64,000 nucleotides of DNA, from the NCBI GenBank assembly GCA_030653545.1, contig JAURZE010000024.1, positions 1-64,000 of the forward strand, given 5' to 3'. Numbering within the stretch: the stretch's first letter is position 1; every line of letters starts with the position of its first letter. The position numbers were made by a program, and so were the translations under genes. This DNA is from Nitrospira sp. (GTDB taxonomy: Bacteria; Nitrospirota; Nitrospiria; Nitrospirales; Nitrospiraceae). Below, one piece after another: positions 54,363-63,036 of the stretch. The notes beneath the pieces were generated by a model. That model saw nothing but the letters and a program-made list of their open reading frames with translations. It was not told the origin of the DNA and ran no database searches.

Positions 54363-54880
54363 TACTTCGCCGCCGGAATCTTCGGGGCAGCGCCAATGGC
54401 ATCCAGACCCGCTTCGGCACAGGCATCGTCAAGATGAGTCCCGGGCGCACCGCCGACACCGATCGCACCAACCACCTCTCCACCGATCTCGATCGGCAAT
54501 CCGCCGCCCAACATCAGAATCTGCTCATTCATATCCCGCAACGCCTGTAGCGTCGGCGTCCGGCTCATGAGATCAGCCAATTCGCTCGTCGCACGACGCA
54601 AACTCGCTGCGGTGTACGCCTTCTTTCGACTGCTATCAATGGTATGAGGACCAGCTCCATCCGCCCGTCCCATCGCGCGCAGCAAGCCCGCGCGATCGAC
54701 GACCGACGCGCTCACGCGATACCCGTCTTTCTTGCAGGCATCGACAGCAGCCTGAGTGGCCCGTTGAGCCAGGCTCAAGGGCAAGACTGATTCTTTCGGC
54801 ATCTCCTGGGCGACCGCAATGCCAGACCCGAACATCAGACTTCCAACAAGGGCAGCACGCCGCAGCAACATGTGATCCAT
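54362..54880 (-). CDS. GlcG/HbpS-type haem- or corrinoid-binding domain protein, exported
   Basis: 172 residues: signal peptide (about 1-25, GIAVAQ) then a GlcG-like domain (about 36-165) with the conserved GGLPIEIGGEVVGAIGVGGA stretch near the C-terminus. HbpS is a haem-sensing protein and GlcG proteins bind haem or related cofactors; here export suggests periplasmic binding. AAAGGGG precedes the start. Confidence 0.8.
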   Translation of the reverse strand: MDHMLLRRAALVGSLMFGSGIAVAQEMPKESVLPLSLAQRATQAAVDACKKDGYRVSASVVDRAGLLRAMGRADGAGPHTIDSSRKKAYTAASLRRATSELADLMSRTPTLQALRDMNEQILMLGGGLPIEIGGEVVGAIGVGGAPGTHLDDACAEAGLDAIGAAPKIPAAK

Positions 54881-55070
54881 ACGACACCCCTTTGTGTATA
54901 AACAATGAGCGCAAGCGAGAATGAATCAAGAGAGTAGTAAGGCGGCCGGGGACTGTCAAGCACGTATCATCCCGCGGAACGGCCTTGATCTCCTCGGAAG
55001 ACTGCTCACGAAAATGATTGGGAGAAAATACTGCCACGGACGGGAAAAGAAGAGCGGAGGAAGCGCAGGA

Positions 55071-55256
55071 CTACATCCAAACGACACGTTCCTGATTGAG
55101 GAGATAATCGATGACTTCGATACTCTCACGCATCTGGGTCTGAGCCTTATCGGACATCGGGAGGACCGCTCCGACGAGCTTCCCAGACTCCATGTCTTCC
55201 AGAGAAGGGATTCCGTCACCGGATCTGGTATCGAAATCCTGTCGGAAGCTGGCCAA
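55071..55256 (-). CDS. Small conserved-looking protein from a TTG start
   Basis: 61 residues. The TTG at 55256 is supported by AGGAGG seven bases upstream. The protein is acidic and helical (IPSLEDMESGKLVGAVLPMS), with no signal peptide or Cys motif. It is alone in a 520-bp stretch between the GlcG and beta-helix genes. Function unknown; a non-coding explanation is possible. Confidence 0.45.
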   Translation of the reverse strand: MASFRQDFDTRSGDGIPSLEDMESGKLVGAVLPMSDKAQTQMRESIEVIDYLLNQERVVWM

Positions 55257-55401
55257 TGGGAACCTCCTGGTAAATGCTTATCGGCCCTACTCTCGGTTTT
55301 CTTGAGAGGCGTGAGGTCGGGAGAGCAGAACCGTAGAGAAAGCATACCACACGGTTTCAATCTGTCAGGGACACAGACCATCGCGTGATGTTTCAACGAC
55401 T

Positions 55402-56424
55402 TTAGCGCTTGGAGGAAAGCTTTTGAACGGGAGGAAGCGCACCGAGAAATGGGAACTGGCCTCTATTAAGAGCCCCGCTATCTGACCGAAGCCGGAAATC
55501 GTCGTGCTCCGCATCGACGAAGCGAGGATCCCCTAAAACGTCCGAATCCTGTTTCAAATCAGGCGCGGGAGTATTCGGAGATCCGGCGCGCATGTAGTCA
55601 CCTTCGCTGTTAAACAGCGCATTGAACGAGGTCGTGACCCGGCTGGACGGAGCGACCAGAAAACCGACCTTATTCAGGCCGATAACATTTCCGGACGCAT
55701 CGCTCTGGGACGCACCGAGAAAGGCTGCTCCGCCTCCGTTTTTCACAAGAGTGTTGCCGACCAGCGAGGCCTTCGCCTTGTCGTTCACCACGACGGCTTC
55801 GAACAGACTCCGGAAAATGACATTCCGTTCCAATCGCACGTCCGACTTGCCGGCGACATTCACCCCATGGTCGTTGTCATGAATCACATTGCCGACCAGG
55901 ACAGCTTGTGAGTCGGAAAATTGCACGCCCGTCGTCTCGCTGCCGCCGATTACACAGTCTTCAATGCGCACATCCTGCACCTGCTGCCCGAAGAGCATCC
56001 CCTTCACGTGAAGGTTGCGCAGCGTGATCCCCTTGCCGTTAAAAATCCCGAGCGCGTGACCGCCATGCTCATTGATCGTCAACCCACTGATTTCGATATT
56101 GGTGGCCCCATACGGCCACTTCCCTACGTGCAGCACCCCCACAAGGTCTTCGCGACCCAACATCGTGACCTTGTCCACTCCGGCCCCGATCAGCTTGATC
56201 TTGTCCTTGCTGTGGATGGTGAGGTCTTGGGCATAGGCGCCAGGCTTTAAGAATACCGTGTCGCCTTTCTTCGCGGCATCCACGGCCTCCTGGATCGACG
56301 TGAAGTCTCCAGTGCCATCGAGCGCGACGGTAATGGTTCGAGGAGCCGTTACTGAAGGCTCTTCCGCCCAAGCCGGACTGGCCAAACTCAACAAGCACCC
56401 GATTGCGAACATCAGATTACGCAT
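55402..56424 (-). CDS. Exported parallel beta-helix protein (NosD/pectate-lyase-like fold)
   Basis: 340 residues: signal peptide (about 1-20, SPAWA), then a right-handed beta-helix with repeated turns (for example SGLTINEHGGHALGIFN, GNVIHDNDHGVN, NVIGLNKVGFLV). This fold is seen in NosD and in pectate lyases and surface adhesins. No pectate-lyase catalytic residues are pointed to; a binding or polysaccharide-acting protein at the surface is the safer call. Confidence 0.75.
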   Translation of the reverse strand: MRNLMFAIGCLLSLASPAWAEEPSVTAPRTITVALDGTGDFTSIQEAVDAAKKGDTVFLKPGAYAQDLTIHSKDKIKLIGAGVDKVTMLGREDLVGVLHVGKWPYGATNIEISGLTINEHGGHALGIFNGKGITLRNLHVKGMLFGQQVQDVRIEDCVIGGSETTGVQFSDSQAVLVGNVIHDNDHGVNVAGKSDVRLERNVIFRSLFEAVVVNDKAKASLVGNTLVKNGGGAAFLGASQSDASGNVIGLNKVGFLVAPSSRVTTSFNALFNSEGDYMRAGSPNTPAPDLKQDSDVLGDPRFVDAEHDDFRLRSDSGALNRGQFPFLGALPPVQKLSSKR

Positions 56425-56507
56425 AGGTTAGGTCTTACAGGCGCACACAGCAGCCTGTCAACCGTGTTTCTTGTGGGGTCGGCACCCCCGTGATAAGCTC
56501 CGCCGCC

Positions 56508-57110
56508 ATGATCCTAGTGGGACTCACAGGCGGCATCGCCACCGGCAAGAGTACGGTCGCCGGCATGTTCAAGCGCTGCGGTGCCGTGATCATCGATGCC
56601 GATGCGCTGGCGCGGGAAGTCGTTCAACCAGGCAAACCAGCCTGGAGGGAGATCGTCAAAACATTCGGCAAAACGGTCCTGAACCCTGATCGCACATTGA
56701 ATCGCCCGGCCCTGGGTGCGAAGGTCTTTGGGCATACTGCCCAGCTGCGCCAACTGGAGCGCATGGTCCACCCTCGCGTCGCGCGTGAGCAGCAGCGACT
56801 GACGCGCCTGGCCGCCCTAAACGATCCGAATGCCGTGGTGATCTACGATGTCCCCCTCCTCTTCGAAGCCGGCATCGACGCGCGCGTGGACACCACCATC
56901 GTCGTCACGGCCGATCGCAAAACCCAGATCGCTCGCCTCAAACTGCGCAACGGCCTCTCCCGCGCCGAAGCCCTTCGACGGATCAAGAGCCAGATGCCGC
57001 TGACAAACAAATGCCGCCGCGCCGACTATGTGCTAGATGGAACTCTTTCGCTTCCACAACTCAAAAATCAGGTTCGGTCGCTGTACCGATCAATACGTAC
57101 GTCAACCTGA
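56508..57110 (+). CDS. coaE: Dephospho-CoA kinase
   Basis: 200 residues. P-loop GGIATGKST (8-16), the DADALAREVVQPG region that binds CoA, and VPLLFEAGIDA are all typical. It catalyses the last step of CoA synthesis, ATP + dephospho-CoA. Full length for the family. It lies 50 bases upstream of trxB. Confidence 0.95.
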   Translation: MILVGLTGGIATGKSTVAGMFKRCGAVIIDADALAREVVQPGKPAWREIVKTFGKTVLNPDRTLNRPALGAKVFGHTAQLRQLERMVHPRVAREQQRLTRLAALNDPNAVVIYDVPLLFEAGIDARVDTTIVVTADRKTQIARLKLRNGLSRAEALRRIKSQMPLTNKCRRADYVLDGTLSLPQLKNQVRSLYRSIRTST

Positions 57111-57160
57111 CTTCCCCTCCCCATGCATTCTCTTTTCTCACTGTGTTAGATTCCATTCCC

Positions 57161-58087
57161 ATGCACAACGTTGTCATCATTGGTTCAGGACCGGCCGGAT
57201 TGACCGCCGCCATCTATACGGCGCGCGCCAATCTGTCCCCCCTGCTCATCGAGGGCTGGCAATCCGGCGGTCAACTCACGACGACGACCGAAGTTGAGAA
57301 CTATCCCGGTTTCGCCAAAGGCATCATGGGCCCGGAGTTGATGAAAGAAACCCGGGCGCAAGCCGAGCGGTTCGGCACCGAGTTTCTCACCGGCGATGTC
57401 ACAGCCGTGGACCTCGCACAACGGCCGTTCACCTTGACCATCGATGGGGAACGAACCGTCCAAACCCAGACGGTCATCATTGCGACCGGCGCCTCGGCCA
57501 TTCCGATCGGCCTCAAAAACGAATCAAGACTGACCGGCCACGGCGTCTCCACTTGCGCGACTTGCGATGGCTTTTTCTTCAAGGGAAAGGAACTCATCGT
57601 CGTCGGCGGGGGCGACAGTGCACTGGAGGAAGCAAACTTCCTGACCAAATTCGCCACGAACGTTTCGATCGTCCATCGGCGGGACAAACTGCGCGCCTCA
57701 AAGATCATGCAAGACCGGGCTCTGCATAATGAGAAGATCAGTTTCATCTGGAACACGGTTGTCGAAGACATCCTGGGCTCGGAAATCGTCACCGGCGCGC
57801 GGCTCAAGAACGTGGTAACCGGAAAAATCACTGATGTTCCTTGTGCCGGCGTCTTTGTCGCCATTGGCCATCGACCCAACACCGCGCTCTTTGCAGGGCA
57901 GATCGACATGGACGAAAAGGGGTATATCCGGACGCACACCGGCACGGCTACGAATGTCCCGGGCGTCTTCGCCGCCGGCGACGTGCAGGACTCGACCTAT
58001 CGCCAAGCCGTCACCGCCGCAGGCTCCGGCTGCATGGCCGCCATCGACGCGGAACGTTTTCTAGAAACACCTGGCCATAACCTCTGA
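57161..58087 (+). CDS. trxB: Thioredoxin reductase
   Basis: 308 residues. FAD motif GSGPAGL, redox pair C132-AT-C135 (STCATCDG), NADPH motif GGGDSA, and GVFAAGD near the C-terminus. Start at 57161 agrees with the family N-terminus (MHNVVIIGSGPAG). A palindromic repeat follows the gene. Confidence 0.95.
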   Translation: MHNVVIIGSGPAGLTAAIYTARANLSPLLIEGWQSGGQLTTTTEVENYPGFAKGIMGPELMKETRAQAERFGTEFLTGDVTAVDLAQRPFTLTIDGERTVQTQTVIIATGASAIPIGLKNESRLTGHGVSTCATCDGFFFKGKELIVVGGGDSALEEANFLTKFATNVSIVHRRDKLRASKIMQDRALHNEKISFIWNTVVEDILGSEIVTGARLKNVVTGKITDVPCAGVFVAIGHRPNTALFAGQIDMDEKGYIRTHTGTATNVPGVFAAGDVQDSTYRQAVTAAGSGCMAAIDAERFLETPGHNL

Positions 58088-58095
58088 ACTTCCTG

Positions 58096-58219
58096 GGGAT
58101 GCTGAAAACAGTCGTCCAACAAGGCCGCAGGCGAGACAAACACCGGAGGCGTACCCTCTGGGGTACGTTGAGGATGTTGGCAAGCCGAGAACGAAGTTGG
58201 CGGCTGTTTTCAGCATCCC
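58096..58219. repeat. ~120-bp imperfect palindromic repeat, copy 3
   Basis: Outer arms GGGATGCTGAAAACAG and CTGTTTTCAGCATCCC are perfect inverted repeats. The interior contains AAGGCCGCAGGCGAG and GGGTACGTTGAGG blocks shared with copies at 8432 and 28665. It lies between trxB and thiI and fills the gap. Confidence 0.8.
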
Positions 58220-58228
58220 ACTAACACC

Positions 58229-59407
58229 ATGCGCTGCGCCATCGTCCACTACCACGAACTTGCCCTCAAAGGTCGCAATCGCGACTACTTCGAGGATCTC
58301 CTGGTTCGCAACATCCAGTTGGCCCTCAGCGATCTTGGGGTCAGGCAGGTCGAAAATCTTCGCAGCCGCATCCGGGTGATCCTTCCGTCAGAAGCCAACC
58401 GTGACATCATTCGCCAGCGGCTGTCCCGCGTCTGCGGCATTGCGAACTTTTCACTGGCCGACTCCGTCCCGCTCGATCTGGCGCACCCCAACTTCGAGGC
58501 TCTCAGCGCGGCCATCATTGACGAGCTTCGAACGAAATCCTATTCAACCTTCCGCGTGACGGCGAAGCGCGCCGATAAGCGCCTGCCGTTGACGTCAATG
58601 GACGCGGAACGCATCGTCGGCGCTGCCATCCACGAACGGACGGGCAAAGCCGTCAGCCTCAGAGACCCCGACATCACCGTCTATCTTGAGATGCTTTCCC
58701 GGGATGTCTATTTCGCAATCGAAAAGACCCCGGGCCCCGGAGGCATGCCGGTGGGAGTGAGCGGCAAAGTCGCCTGCCTCATCTCCGGCGGGATTGACTC
58801 GCCGGTCGCGTCCTACCGCATGATCAAACGCGGCTGCCGCGCTCTCTTCGTTCACTTCTCGGGCCGGCCACTCGTCAGTCGCGACTCGGAAGATAAGGTC
58901 CGCGATCTCGTGCAGACGCTCACCGCCTACCTGCACAAGTCCCGGCTCTACGTGATTCCTTTCGGAGAAATTCAACGCGAGATCGTCCTGAACACCCCGG
59001 CGCCGTTTCGCGTGGTGCTCTATCGCCGCATGATGCTCCGGATTGCGGAGGAACTCGCGAGGCGGGAACAGTGTTGGGGCCTCGTCACCGGAGACAGCTT
59101 AGGCCAGGTGGCGTCTCAGACCCCTGAGAACATTTCGGTAGTCGAAGAGGCGGCAGGGTTGCCGATCCTCCGGCCGCTCATCGGCATGGACAAACTGGAA
59201 ATTACGGACGATGCGAAACGGATTGGCACGTACGAGACATCCATCGAACCGGATCAGGACTGCTGCAAACTGTTCACCCCGCCGCACCCCAGCACCAAGA
59301 CACGCCTTGAGGAACTCCTCACCATCGAACGCGCGCTGGATATCCCCCGTCTGGTGAAACAGGGAGTCGAGAAAGCCGAGCTGTCGGAATTCATCTTCCC
59401 TGCGTAG
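58229..59407 (+). CDS. thiI: tRNA 4-thiouridine synthase ThiI, without rhodanese domain
   Basis: 392 residues: N-terminal ferredoxin-like region and THUMP domain (about 60-165), PP-loop SGGIDSP (about 187-193), GQVASQT, and a cysteine region (EPDQDCCKLFTPPHPS) near the C-terminus. It adenylates tRNA U8 for sulfur transfer. The C-terminal rhodanese domain of E. coli ThiI is missing, as in many Gram-positives and archaea, so sulfur must come from another carrier. Its 3' end overlaps the convergent SRPBCC gene by 17 bases. Confidence 0.9.
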   Translation: MRCAIVHYHELALKGRNRDYFEDLLVRNIQLALSDLGVRQVENLRSRIRVILPSEANRDIIRQRLSRVCGIANFSLADSVPLDLAHPNFEALSAAIIDELRTKSYSTFRVTAKRADKRLPLTSMDAERIVGAAIHERTGKAVSLRDPDITVYLEMLSRDVYFAIEKTPGPGGMPVGVSGKVACLISGGIDSPVASYRMIKRGCRALFVHFSGRPLVSRDSEDKVRDLVQTLTAYLHKSRLYVIPFGEIQREIVLNTPAPFRVVLYRRMMLRIAEELARREQCWGLVTGDSLGQVASQTPENISVVEEAAGLPILRPLIGMDKLEITDDAKRIGTYETSIEPDQDCCKLFTPPHPSTKTRLEELLTIERALDIPRLVKQGVEKAELSEFIFPA

Positions 59408-59948
59408 CCCGGACCAACGCCTTCTCTTTGACAATCCGAAAATGCGTTTCCAGCTCCTGGCGCATCGCGACGGCAATGACCCAATCGGGCACAAACGTCT
59501 CAATCTCGACCAGCAACTCGAATTCCGCCTTCGTGTGTGTCCCGCCTTCTGCCGGAGACAAGGTCCACACGCGGCGATATTGCTTGAAATCTCCGCCCTT
59601 CAGTTCGGTCAACAGCCCACCGGTCACCAGCGTCCGGGACTCGCTCAGCAGACGCCGCTCGCCGGGGAGCAGGGCATGTTCGATCCGGATATCGGTAAAC
59701 ACGCTGCCTGGCTGCTCACGAATCTCCGCCATCCGCATCCGCGTGTCAAAAAGGTTTGGCCAGTGGGCATAGTCAGTCAAGAGCTGCTGTATGATCCCCG
59801 GTTCGACCGGAAAAAGCACCGTGGCTGTCGCCTTTACCCCGCCGGTGGCCTGCACCTTCACCTCAAGCGAGACAGGATCACCGGGCCAGCACCAGATCGG
59901 GCTCAAGACACCTATCACGGCGAGATACGAAAGCAGTCGTTTGACCAT
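59391..59948 (-). CDS. Exported SRPBCC/START-like protein
   Basis: 185 residues from the ATG at 59948. A signal peptide or anchor (about 1-22) is followed by an SRPBCC fold (VSLEVKVQATGGVKATATVL, LTDYAHWPNLFDTR) found in polyketide cyclase and START-type lipid-binding proteins. Likely binds a hydrophobic ligand in the periplasm. Convergent with thiI. Confidence 0.75.
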   Translation of the reverse strand: MVKRLLSYLAVIGVLSPIWCWPGDPVSLEVKVQATGGVKATATVLFPVEPGIIQQLLTDYAHWPNLFDTRMRMAEIREQPGSVFTDIRIEHALLPGERRLLSESRTLVTGGLLTELKGGDFKQYRRVWTLSPAEGGTHTKAEFELLVEIETFVPDWVIAVAMRQELETHFRIVKEKALVRATQGR

Positions 59949-60032
59949 GGCGCGATTATACCGGCCCCTCCCAGGGCCCGCGAGCAGGAATCTCAATTGA
60001 CCGGGGCAAATCACTCTGTGCTAGGATGCATC

Positions 60033-60407
60033 ATGCATCGTGCGTACTCAATTCTGCTGTGTTTGTTCGTGACGACCGGGCTTCAGTTTCCCCTGGCCGA
60101 TACCGCCTCTGCCCAGCTGATGCAGGAATCGACCGCGACCACCGAACAGTCCTGCAGCTTCGGCATGGGAAAAGGTGAGCCCTCCCACAGTTGCACTGTG
60201 CCGTTTCCCCCGGGCTGCCGGGTGGCCCAGGCCCCAGGCTCCTCCAAACCCTGGACGACCATCTCAACCGGCGGCCGACTGTTATGCCGATTCGATGACA
60301 AACAGACCGACTGGAAGACCAAGATCACCGGAGCCTGCAATCGCTGCCAGTCCGGTCATTGTTCCGCCCAGTTCAGCGTCCGCTACGATTGTTCGCCCCA
60401 ACAGTAA
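60033..60407 (+). CDS. Small exported Cys-rich protein
   Basis: 124 residues from the ATG at 60033 (AGGATG just upstream). A signal peptide (about 1-28, SAQ) precedes a domain with seven cysteines, including SCSFGMG, HSCTVPFPPGC, LLCRF, CNRCQSGHC. Such a layout suggests a disulfide-rich or metal-binding secreted protein. No family recognised. It is four bases before queG. Confidence 0.65.
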   Translation: MHRAYSILLCLFVTTGLQFPLADTASAQLMQESTATTEQSCSFGMGKGEPSHSCTVPFPPGCRVAQAPGSSKPWTTISTGGRLLCRFDDKQTDWKTKITGACNRCQSGHCSAQFSVRYDCSPQQ

Positions 60408-60411
60408 TCCT

Positions 60412-61368
60412 ATGCCCCTCACTCGGGCGATCAAACAAGAAGCCCTCGCGCTCGGATTCGACGCCGTCGGGATCGCCCGCGTCGACACCCCCTGCTCCCC
60501 GCAAACAACGCTCGCCACACGGCTGACCCAGTGGCTCCGGCGCGGCTACCACGCCACCATGGCCTGGATGGAGCGAGCGCCGGAGAAACGGGCTGACCCG
60601 CGCATCGTCTTACCTGGCTGTCGCTCCATCATTTGCGTTGGAATGAATTACCTGACCGACGAACGGGCCGACGAACAGCCGGGATATGGCCGCATCGCCC
60701 GCTATGCCTGGGGGCGGGACTATCACGACGTACTCGGCGCGAAACTCAAACAGCTGGAAGCACGAATCGCCACATTGGCCCCTCAAGCGATCACCCGGTC
60801 CTACGTCGATACCGGGCCGATCATGGAAAAGGCCTGGGCCGAACAAGCAGGGCTGGGCTGGATCGGCAAACATTCCAATCTCGTATCCCCGGACCATGGA
60901 TCCTGGCTGCTTCTGGGAGAAATTCTCACGACCCTGGAATTGGAGGCCGACGAACCGGCAACGGACCTCTGCGGGAGTTGCACCCTCTGCATGCAGGCCT
61001 GTCCTACCCAGGCCATCACAGATCCGTATGTCGTCGATGCCAACCGCTGCCTCTCCTATCTAACGATCGAACATCGCGGAGAAGCCGCCACGATCCCGAC
61101 CGACCTGCAGCGGCAATTCGCCAATCATATTTTCGGCTGTGACGATTGCCTTGATGTCTGTCCGTTCAATCTGCGGGCGGGCTTCACGCGGGAACCGGCT
61201 TTTCAGCCCTCACCGCTCACACAAGCGCCCTCTCTGGAAAAACTGGCCCATATGGATGAGGCGACCTTTCGTTCATCCTTTCAACACAGCCCCATCCGCC
61301 GGGCAAAACTGGTCGGACTCCAACGAAATGTAGCCATCGCCAGAGCAAACCAGCCGCCTTCTCCCTGA
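60412..61368 (+). CDS. queG: Epoxyqueuosine reductase QueG, short form
   Basis: 318 residues. The cobalamin domain has the catalytic Asp in RSYVDTGP; two 4Fe-4S clusters are bound by CGSCTLCMQACP and CDDCLDVCPF with a nearby NRC. The family ends in HEAT repeats in longer members (about 375); here the protein stops after RNVAIARAN, so those are missing. Catalyses the last step of queuosine synthesis in tRNA. Confidence 0.92.
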   Translation: MPLTRAIKQEALALGFDAVGIARVDTPCSPQTTLATRLTQWLRRGYHATMAWMERAPEKRADPRIVLPGCRSIICVGMNYLTDERADEQPGYGRIARYAWGRDYHDVLGAKLKQLEARIATLAPQAITRSYVDTGPIMEKAWAEQAGLGWIGKHSNLVSPDHGSWLLLGEILTTLELEADEPATDLCGSCTLCMQACPTQAITDPYVVDANRCLSYLTIEHRGEAATIPTDLQRQFANHIFGCDDCLDVCPFNLRAGFTREPAFQPSPLTQAPSLEKLAHMDEATFRSSFQHSPIRRAKLVGLQRNVAIARANQPPSP

Positions 61369-61471
61369 GTTCGGCCCCCCCCTCCCCCTCTTTCATTCGG
61401 CCACAATGAGGAGTAGGCTATTTCTAGTCGATCGGTGGTTCGCCAGGAGTCCTAACCAAGGAGCCCTCCGA

Positions 61472-62815
61472 ATGAACCCTACGACAGTCCTTCTGATTTC
61501 ACGTGATCCTCACATCCGGCGTGCCCTTGAGCAGGTCGTCCCCTCCCATACCACTCTGCTCAACGTATCCGATGTGGCAGCGGGCCTACGAGAACTCCAC
61601 CGTCAGAACCTCGCACTCATTCTGTGCGAAGGCAGCCCAGAAACCGGCAAACCCCTACTGCACCAGACCATCCTGCATCCAGGTTCTCCACCCGTCATTC
61701 TGATCGGACCGCGTGATTCGGCACGAGACGCGGTCGATGCCATGCGCGCCGGCGCCGCTGACTATCTGACCGCGCCTATCACGGTAGCCGACCTTGATGC
61801 TGCCGTTCGCCGCGCACTGTCTCTATCGAGCCCGCCGCTCACCGCCAAGCGGCCGGCGGACCGCTTCGACCTCATCATCAGCCGGTCCCCGCAGATGCAG
61901 CTCGTCAAACAATTGGCCCGTGAAGTGGCGCTGACTGACGCCACCGTCCTGATCACCGGGGAGAGCGGCACGGGCAAGGAACTCTTCGCCCAGGCCATTC
62001 ACTATGCCAGTCCACGAGCGCTCGGCCCGCTCATCGCGCTGAACTGTGCCGGCATTCCCGAACATCTGCTCGAATCGGAACTCTTCGGCTATCACCAGGG
62101 CGCCTTCACCGACGCCAAACACACGAAGCCCGGACGGTTCCAACTCGCCGAAGGCGGCACGTTGTTCCTCGACGAAATCGGGGAGATGAGCGCCGCGGCT
62201 CAGGCCAAACTACTGCGGGTCCTCGAAGATCACACGGTCGATCCGCTCGGCGATACGCACAGCCACAGGGTAAACATCCGAATCATCGCCGCGACCAACG
62301 AAGACCTCCCGGCTCATATCAAGACCGGGCGATTCCGTCTCGATCTCTACTATCGGCTCAATGTGTATCAGCTCCGCATTCCTCCGCTACGCGAACGGCT
62401 GGAGGACATCGAGCCGATCCTGCATTACTTTCTGGCCCAAGCGCGCCGCGACCACGGCTGTCGCATCACCGGCATCAGCCCGGAGGCGTCAACCGTCCTC
62501 CGGCGTCATCATTGGCCGGGCAACGTCAGGGAGCTTCACAACGTGGTCGAGTGGCTTACGATTACCTGCAAGGCCAATCATATCGAACCCCAGCACCTCC
62601 CGGCCTCCGTCAAAACCGGCAAAGCGCTCGAGCAGCCGAACGCCGAACTCAAGCCCTCTCTGCTCGCCTTCGGTCTGTCGTTTCAAGACATGGAGAAGAA
62701 GCTGCTGGAGGAAGCCCTCAGCAAATCAGGCGGAAATGTCTCAGAAGCGAGCCGCCTTCTCAAAATCACACGAAATACCCTACGCTACCGTATGGCTAAG
62801 CACCACATGTCCTGA
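61472..62815 (+). CDS. Sigma-54-dependent NtrC-type activator with degenerate receiver
   Basis: 447 residues from the ATG at 61472, with AAGGAG upstream. A receiver-like domain (1-125) lacks the phospho-acceptor: the usual Asp position is C52 (LILCEGSP) and the conserved Lys is A101 (YLTAPI). The AAA+ domain has Walker A GESGTGKE (163-170), a GAFTDA loop (210-215) in place of GAFTGA, and Walker B TLFLDEIGEM (230-239). A Fis-type HTH ends the protein (GGNVSEASRLL). Regulation must be phosphorylation-independent or use another signal. Confidence 0.9.
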   Translation: MNPTTVLLISRDPHIRRALEQVVPSHTTLLNVSDVAAGLRELHRQNLALILCEGSPETGKPLLHQTILHPGSPPVILIGPRDSARDAVDAMRAGAADYLTAPITVADLDAAVRRALSLSSPPLTAKRPADRFDLIISRSPQMQLVKQLAREVALTDATVLITGESGTGKELFAQAIHYASPRALGPLIALNCAGIPEHLLESELFGYHQGAFTDAKHTKPGRFQLAEGGTLFLDEIGEMSAAAQAKLLRVLEDHTVDPLGDTHSHRVNIRIIAATNEDLPAHIKTGRFRLDLYYRLNVYQLRIPPLRERLEDIEPILHYFLAQARRDHGCRITGISPEASTVLRRHHWPGNVRELHNVVEWLTITCKANHIEPQHLPASVKTGKALEQPNAELKPSLLAFGLSFQDMEKKLLEEALSKSGGNVSEASRLLKITRNTLRYRMAKHHMS

Positions 62816-62909
62816 TTCCCGCCCACTACCACCGCCGCACGCGACACGCCGCAACCTTTGAGTACCTGTCTCAGAGAACGGCCATATCCTCCGAAATCCT
62901 GCCTGCTCA

Positions 62910-62946
62910 CTGCGACTGAGTACTGACGGGTCAGACTCAATACTGT
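62910..62946. repeat. Short CTGAGTACTGA-type dispersed repeat, intergenic
   Basis: Contains ACTGAGTACTGACGGGTCAG and resembles the in-frame insert of lhr at 12270-12304. It lies in the 221-bp gap between the activator and the Lon-like gene; nothing else is seen there. Confidence 0.35.
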
Positions 62947-63036
62947 CCGGCTTTTCACAGGGCTCAAGCCTCAGGCAGGAGCACCGATAAATAAGACACG
63001 CCATCCGACCCACCGCAGACTCAGAAAAGGCGTCAT

